From contig JAOAGQ010000015.1 of the NCBI GenBank assembly GCA_026415675.1, positions 1-34,926 on the forward strand: a DNA stretch of 34,926 nucleotides, read 5' to 3'. The position numbers and the translations under genes were made by a program. The first letter of the stretch is position 1. Each line of letters starts with the position of its first letter. The notes under the pieces were generated by a model that saw nothing but the letters and a program-made list of their open reading frames with translations, made no database searches and was not told where the DNA came from. This document shows positions 31,208 to 34,926 of the stretch, piece by piece. This DNA comes from Syntrophorhabdaceae bacterium (GTDB taxonomy: Bacteria; Desulfobacterota; Syntrophorhabdia; Syntrophorhabdales; Syntrophorhabdaceae).

Positions 31208-32422
31208 TTAATTCTTCCTCAACTTCAGAACCTCTTCGCATGTGGGCATAAAATCTTTGGGGGAGACGACTATATTGTCTCCTGATACGAGGAAATCATA
31301 TTTTGGGTCTTTCTTCGTGACCCCAAAATATGTGGGAAGCTCAAGCTGATGGTCGCATGCCCTTATGGATAATGGCCCTATAGGGCTATCAAGGGTCATA
31401 CCCTCGAGGGCCTTTATAAGGGCATCGGCATTGACTTTTCCTGCCTTCTTAAACCCTTCTGCGATAAACCTCCCTGTCATGTATCCCACAAGGGCACTTG
31501 CCTTCGGGTATCTCTTATAGGTCTTCATGAACTCATCGGAGAAGGCCTTATTTGCCGGGGTATCAGGAAAGTAGAAGAGATAATGGCTTGTACCGTATAC
31601 ACCTTCCGGTGCATCCTTCCCCTGGGGGAGAAGTGTTCCCAGTTCATTGGCGGTATGTTGATAGAAGGGTATCTTTGTATTGAGTCCTGTGGCCTTTGCC
31701 GCCTTCTGGAAATTTACCATTCCAGCACCGCCTGTTGCGACAATGATAAAGTCGGGATTTGCCCCCATAATCTGGGTGATATACGGTGCGAAATCGGCCT
31801 CACCTACCTTCCACCACGATTCCCCTATCTTCTGCACCTTTGGATTCAACCTCTGGAGGTTTTTCCAGGTAGCCTCTGCTATAGCATGGCCGTATTCGTA
31901 GTCATCCCCACATATCCAGTATTTTATATAAGGCTTTTTGGAGAGGACATAGGCCGCTGCCCTTCCTGCCATTTCCGTATTCTCGTTCATATTGAACACG
32001 TATTTGTGGCCCTTTTCCCCTATGATCTTTTCACTTTTCGCGTATGTGACAAAAAAGGGTATCTTCTCTTTCTTTGCCAGATCTGATACCGCAAGGGCGG
32101 TTCCACTATTTATGGTACCCATCAACACGTCCACCTTCTCTTTCATGACGAGTTCCTTTGCCATTGCAAGGCCTATATCGGGTTTGAATTTTTCATCCCT
32201 CGTTGTGTATTCTATCTTTCTCTTTAGAACACCCCCCTGGGCATTGACCTTGTCTATGGCGAGCTTAAAACCATCGAGGACATCCTGGGTATAGCTTGTG
32301 GCAGGACCTGTGTAAGTATCAACAATCCCTATCTTGATTTTACTGGCCCCGTATGATGGAAGAACAAAGATAAAGGTGGCAACAAAGCATAAAAATAATG
32401 CAAACAACCTTTGTATACACAT
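31208..32422 (-). CDS. Liv-type ABC transporter periplasmic binding protein
   Basis: A 404-residue type I periplasmic binding protein with a signal peptide (about 1-25, core LFALFLCFVATFIFVLP, cleavage near SYGAS). The mature protein starts with IKIGIVDTYTGPATSY and contains GGVLKRKIEYTTRDEK, typical of the LivJ/LivK/HAAT group. The extended C-terminal half places it nearer the amide/aromatic-acid binding members than the short leucine-specific proteins, but the ligand cannot be read from sequence. GAGGAGG gives a clear start at 32422. It heads the five-gene operon and is transcribed away from the sensor kinase gene. Confidence 0.9.
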   Translation of the reverse strand: MCIQRLFALFLCFVATFIFVLPSYGASKIKIGIVDTYTGPATSYTQDVLDGFKLAIDKVNAQGGVLKRKIEYTTRDEKFKPDIGLAMAKELVMKEKVDVLMGTINSGTALAVSDLAKKEKIPFFVTYAKSEKIIGEKGHKYVFNMNENTEMAGRAAAYVLSKKPYIKYWICGDDYEYGHAIAEATWKNLQRLNPKVQKIGESWWKVGEADFAPYITQIMGANPDFIIVATGGAGMVNFQKAAKATGLNTKIPFYQHTANELGTLLPQGKDAPEGVYGTSHYLFYFPDTPANKAFSDEFMKTYKRYPKASALVGYMTGRFIAEGFKKAGKVNADALIKALEGMTLDSPIGPLSIRACDHQLELPTYFGVTKKDPKYDFLVSGDNIVVSPKDFMPTCEEVLKLRKN

Positions 32423-32468
32423 GATAACCTCCTCACGCTATGTTGACTTGCATAACCCTTATAGAATT

Positions 32469-32496
32469 ATTATCATCTTTTTTATTCTTAAATCAA
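32469..32496 (-). promoter_or_regulatory. Candidate promoter of the liv operon
   Basis: On the minus strand TTGATT (plus 32491-32496) and GATAAT (plus 32469-32474) are 16 bp apart, about 45 bp before the binding-protein start. The 229-bp divergent gap (32423-32651) is very AT-rich; this and the opposite-strand promoter are all I can identify in it. Confidence 0.35.
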
Positions 32497-32597
32497 GAAA
32501 ACATTTTTTTAAAAATAAAGATCCCGATTTTTATCGTAAAAGGTGTTTTATGTTTTAAATATTTTTTTATCTTTATTTTGAACATCCCTTAATATCA

Positions 32598-32626
32598 TTG
32601 ACGAAATTATTTCAAGACGTTATAGT
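32598..32626 (+). promoter_or_regulatory. Candidate promoter of the sensor kinase gene
   Basis: TTGACG (32598-32603) and TATAGT (32621-32626) are separated by exactly 17 bp, 25 bp before the kinase ATG. The ribosome site GGAAG follows. Confidence 0.5.
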
Positions 32627-32651
32627 TTAATAAAATTCCTTTGGAAGCAAC

Positions 32652-34484
32652 ATGAAATATACAAGCTTTAATGGATTTTTTTTTAATATATCCCTATGCA
32701 TTTTCCTTTCCATTTTTTTTCCTTTCCATGTTTTTTCAGGTTATTTTGAGATTGAAGGTTTACACAGATTTAAAGTAGGCGATGATATTCAATGGTCATC
32801 CCCTTTATATGATGACAGTAACTGGGAAGAAATAAAAAAGACGACGAAATGGTCCTTTCATGGACTTAAGACGTTAAACGGTATCGTATGGCACAGGTTT
32901 CACTTTAGAGGAGAAATATTAAACGGTAAACCTTATTCCGGTATATATCTGGGTCGGATAGGGGATGCAGACGAGACGTTTTTAAATGGTGTGAAGATAG
33001 GAGGGGTAGGGGTTGTGGAGGATGAATTTATAGAAGCCCCGCACGCAAAGAGACTCTATAGGGTACCGGAAGGCTTTATGATACTTAACGGAGAAAATGT
33101 TTTGGCCATACGTATAATGAATACTTATCTCAAAGGTGGTCTTTTCGAGGCAGGGCCTTTAATCGGAGATTATAAGGATCTGTTGATCGAAAAAAAGTTA
33201 TCAGAACAAACACATAAAAATATAGAGATTACCCTTATTATGTTTATGTTTTTGTTTCTCATCTTTTTCCTCCTTGCCTTCATATCGGGCATGAAACAGA
33301 GGGAATACTTAAGCTTCGGTATCTTTTCTGCCTTTTACAGCATCTTGTACTTTTTTGATAGTGGTATCTTTTTCGATGCAGGATTAAAAACGCATACGAT
33401 CCAGAAAATCATATTTTTTCTCACTTCCCTTCTTGTCCCTGGATTTCTTGTCTTTTCCATGGAAACATTGAAAGAGAGATACGGAAACATCGAAAAGATT
33501 TTAATAGCTTTCTCTCTCATGATTTCCTTTGTTTTTCTTATAACTATGAGCTGGGAGAGATACAGGCTCCTTGTTTATCTGTGGATCGTTATGGGAGGTA
33601 TAGTATCAGGTTTGGTAGTCTTCCATTTAATTAAAGGATTTATCAAAAAAACATATGCTTCAAAGGAACTTATAAGTATCGTTTTAATATTGACCGTTGC
33701 CGTGGTGGTATGGTTAGGGGAAATTATTGGTGCCATACCTTCTGGTTATATAAACGGGTTTAGCCTATCTGAATTCGCCGTTCCCTTAGCAATGTTATTA
33801 TTTTTATATTCTGTATGTCTTAGGTTTTCAAAGACAATGGAGGAATTAAAGGTATTCTCAAGCAGAATATTTACTACCCATGAGATTGAAAGGAAGAGGA
33901 TCTCTCGGGATCTCCATGACGGCATCGGGCAATCCCTCTCTGCCATAAAACTTAAGCTCCAGATGTTAAACAGTTCGGTAAGCGAAGAAAATAAAAAAGA
34001 AAAAGAAATATTTAAGAGTCTTATTGAAAATATCTCATATTCCATAGAAGAACTGAGAAATGTTGCCATGGACATCAGACCCTCTTTTCTCGAAAATGTT
34101 GACCTCATAGAGGCATTAAAACTCCATGGAGACCGCTTTTACAAGCAGACAGGTATTGCCATCCATATAAAAATTCAATCGGGATGCTCTATGGGATTAG
34201 AGACAAGGTTAAGAGACAATTTATATCGTATATACCAGGAGGCTTTGAGTAATATCTTAAAACATTCTGAAGCAACGAGTGTGGATGTTTCATTAAAGAA
34301 GGAAGGAAATATATTGATAATGGAGATAGAGGATAATGGCAAGGGGTTTGAGCCCAAAATTCCCCACAAAGGCATCGGCCTTGAGAGCATGAGGGAGAGA
34401 GTGGCACTGCTCGATGGAGATTTTGAGATTAAAACCAGCCCCTTAAAAGGCACAAAGATCAAGGTTATGGTTCCTTTAAGATGA
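32652..34484 (+). CDS. 7TM-DISM sensor histidine kinase with N-terminal jelly-roll domain (HisKA_3 type)
   Basis: A 610-residue membrane kinase. It has a signal/anchor (about 8-29), an extracytoplasmic beta-rich domain (30-180) resembling galactose-binding/GH2 sugar-binding folds (LYDDSNWEEI, GIYLGRIGDADETFLNG), seven membrane helices (about 192-391), HisKA_3 with phosphoacceptor His422 (RISRDLHDGIGQSL), and a HATPase domain with EALSNILKHSEA (530-541), DNGKGF (561-566) and GIGLESM (574-580). The start follows GGAAG. It overlaps the response regulator by four bases (ATGA), so the pair is translationally coupled. Divergent orientation to the liv operon suggests control of uptake, but this is inference. 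Base composition is clearly more AT-rich than the genes to its left. Confidence 0.92.
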   Translation: MKYTSFNGFFFNISLCIFLSIFFPFHVFSGYFEIEGLHRFKVGDDIQWSSPLYDDSNWEEIKKTTKWSFHGLKTLNGIVWHRFHFRGEILNGKPYSGIYLGRIGDADETFLNGVKIGGVGVVEDEFIEAPHAKRLYRVPEGFMILNGENVLAIRIMNTYLKGGLFEAGPLIGDYKDLLIEKKLSEQTHKNIEITLIMFMFLFLIFFLLAFISGMKQREYLSFGIFSAFYSILYFFDSGIFFDAGLKTHTIQKIIFFLTSLLVPGFLVFSMETLKERYGNIEKILIAFSLMISFVFLITMSWERYRLLVYLWIVMGGIVSGLVVFHLIKGFIKKTYASKELISIVLILTVAVVVWLGEIIGAIPSGYINGFSLSEFAVPLAMLLFLYSVCLRFSKTMEELKVFSSRIFTTHEIERKRISRDLHDGIGQSLSAIKLKLQMLNSSVSEENKKEKEIFKSLIENISYSIEELRNVAMDIRPSFLENVDLIEALKLHGDRFYKQTGIAIHIKIQSGCSMGLETRLRDNLYRIYQEALSNILKHSEATSVDVSLKKEGNILIMEIEDNGKGFEPKIPHKGIGLESMRERVALLDGDFEIKTSPLKGTKIKVMVPLR

Positions 34485-34926
34485 TAACCATAGTAATTGC
34501 CGATGACCATGCAATCTTTAGAGAGGGCCTTGAGGCGCTCCTTGATAATCACCATGATTTAAAGGTTGTAGGGACTGTTCCCAATGGTGATGAAGCCCTT
34601 TCTCTGATCACGAAAAATAATCCTGATATAGCGATACTTGATGTTTCAATGCCAGGAAAAACGTGCCTTGAAATAGCAGGGGAGATTAAAAAACATGGCC
34701 TGGCAACAAAGATTTTAGTGCTTACCATGCACAGGGACTATAAGATGGCCCAGGATATCATAAAAGCAGGTGTATCTGGTTACATTCTCAAGGAAAATGC
34801 CTTTGATGATCTGATTTATGCTATAAAAACCATCCATTCCGGCAAGCTTTATATAAGTCCCTCCCTCACAGAAATAATGATCTCTTTGGAAGAAAAAGAA
34901 AAAGAGGATAAAACCATTATTTCTGA
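34481..34926 (+). CDS. NarL/FixJ-type response regulator (partial, cut by window end)
   Basis: The frame opens with ATG 34481 and is still open at the last base, giving 148 residues. The receiver domain is complete: acidic pocket Asp8-Asp9 (IADDHAIFREGL), phosphoacceptor Asp54 (AILDVSMPG), Thr82 (VLTMHRD) and Lys104 (YILKENA). This layout is typical of NarL/FixJ regulators, whose C-terminal LuxR-type HTH would lie beyond the window. Coupled by ATGA overlap to the HisKA_3 kinase, the standard partner type. Confidence 0.9.
   Translation, partial: MITIVIADDHAIFREGLEALLDNHHDLKVVGTVPNGDEALSLITKNNPDIAILDVSMPGKTCLEIAGEIKKHGLATKILVLTMHRDYKMAQDIIKAGVSGYILKENAFDDLIYAIKTIHSGKLYISPSLTEIMISLEEKEKEDKTIIS

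Noticed and set aside
1-34926. CRISPR arrays, tRNA/rRNA genes, insertion sequences, phage attachment sites
   Set aside because: No repeated spacer-repeat pattern, cloverleaf-like sequence, transposase motif or flanking direct repeats were seen by eye; a dedicated scan (tRNAscan, Infernal, ISfinder) was not possible.

Overview
The window reads as a chromosomal segment of an anaerobic or facultatively anaerobic Gram-negative bacterium. A Desulfobacterota/'Deltaproteobacteria'-type syntroph or sulfate reducer is the best guess. That guess rests on gene content (aryl-CoA-style AMP ligases, a hydroxybenzoyl-CoA-reductase-like molybdenum hydroxylase, tripartite tricarboxylate and Liv transporters, a thiolase/DUF35 pair) and on codon habit (very frequent AGG/AGA Arg and ATA Ile codons, several TTG/GTG starts). 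No rRNA, tRNA, insertion sequence or CRISPR array is visible. Coding density is high and no gene-free stretch exceeds about 230 bp.

Layout. (1) 1-123: the tail of an unrecognised gene. (2) 259-9790: an aromatic-acid activation and oxidation/reduction region. It holds an acyl/aryl-AMP ligase, an IclR regulator, a three-subunit molybdenum hydroxylase and a second, colinear ligase, ending at a clear hairpin. The FAD subunit of the hydroxylase carries a whole GltD-like NAD(P)H/FAD/Fe-S module nested inside it. (3) 9893-11083: a Bcr/CflA-type MFS exporter. (4) 11156-17625: a tightly overlapping run of a periplasmic NMT1/THI5-type binding protein, a Cache-HAMP-SpoIIE phosphatase, a carboxymuconolactone-decarboxylase-like protein, an L,D-transpeptidase-fold protein and glycogen phosphorylase. 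(5) 17665-18627: a metallo-beta-lactamase-fold protein. (6) 18754-24737: an operon with its own promoter that encodes a DUF6282 amidohydrolase-like protein, an RraA-type aldolase, a GntR/FCD regulator, a GalB-like 4-oxalomesaconate hydratase and a complete TctC-TctB-TctA importer. It ends at a perfect hairpin shared with convergent genes. (7) Minus strand 24787-27796: RuvX, MltG, a thiolase and a DUF35 Zn-ribbon/OB protein, one transcription unit from a strong promoter. (8) Minus strand 27891-32422: a full Liv-type ABC importer (SBP, two permeases, two ATPases). (9) Plus strand 32652-end: a divergent 7TM histidine kinase and a NarL-type response regulator cut by the window end.

How it may work together. 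Regions 2 and 6 each look like a self-contained catabolic unit with its own one-component regulator. Region 2 would activate aromatic acids to CoA thioesters and act on them with a molybdenum enzyme that appears able to exchange electrons with NAD(P)H through the nested module. Region 6 contains the last two steps of the gallate/protocatechuate 4,5-cleavage route (4-oxalomesaconate to 4-carboxy-4-hydroxy-2-oxoadipate to pyruvate plus oxaloacetate), beside a tricarboxylate-type importer and an uncharacterised amidohydrolase, but no ring-cleavage dioxygenase is present in the window. My leading hypothesis is uptake and salvage of already ring-opened or lactonised lignin/gallate products (for example 2-pyrone-4,6-dicarboxylate or related tricarboxylates), without need for oxygen. 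The sequence supports the enzyme families. The substrate assignment is inference.
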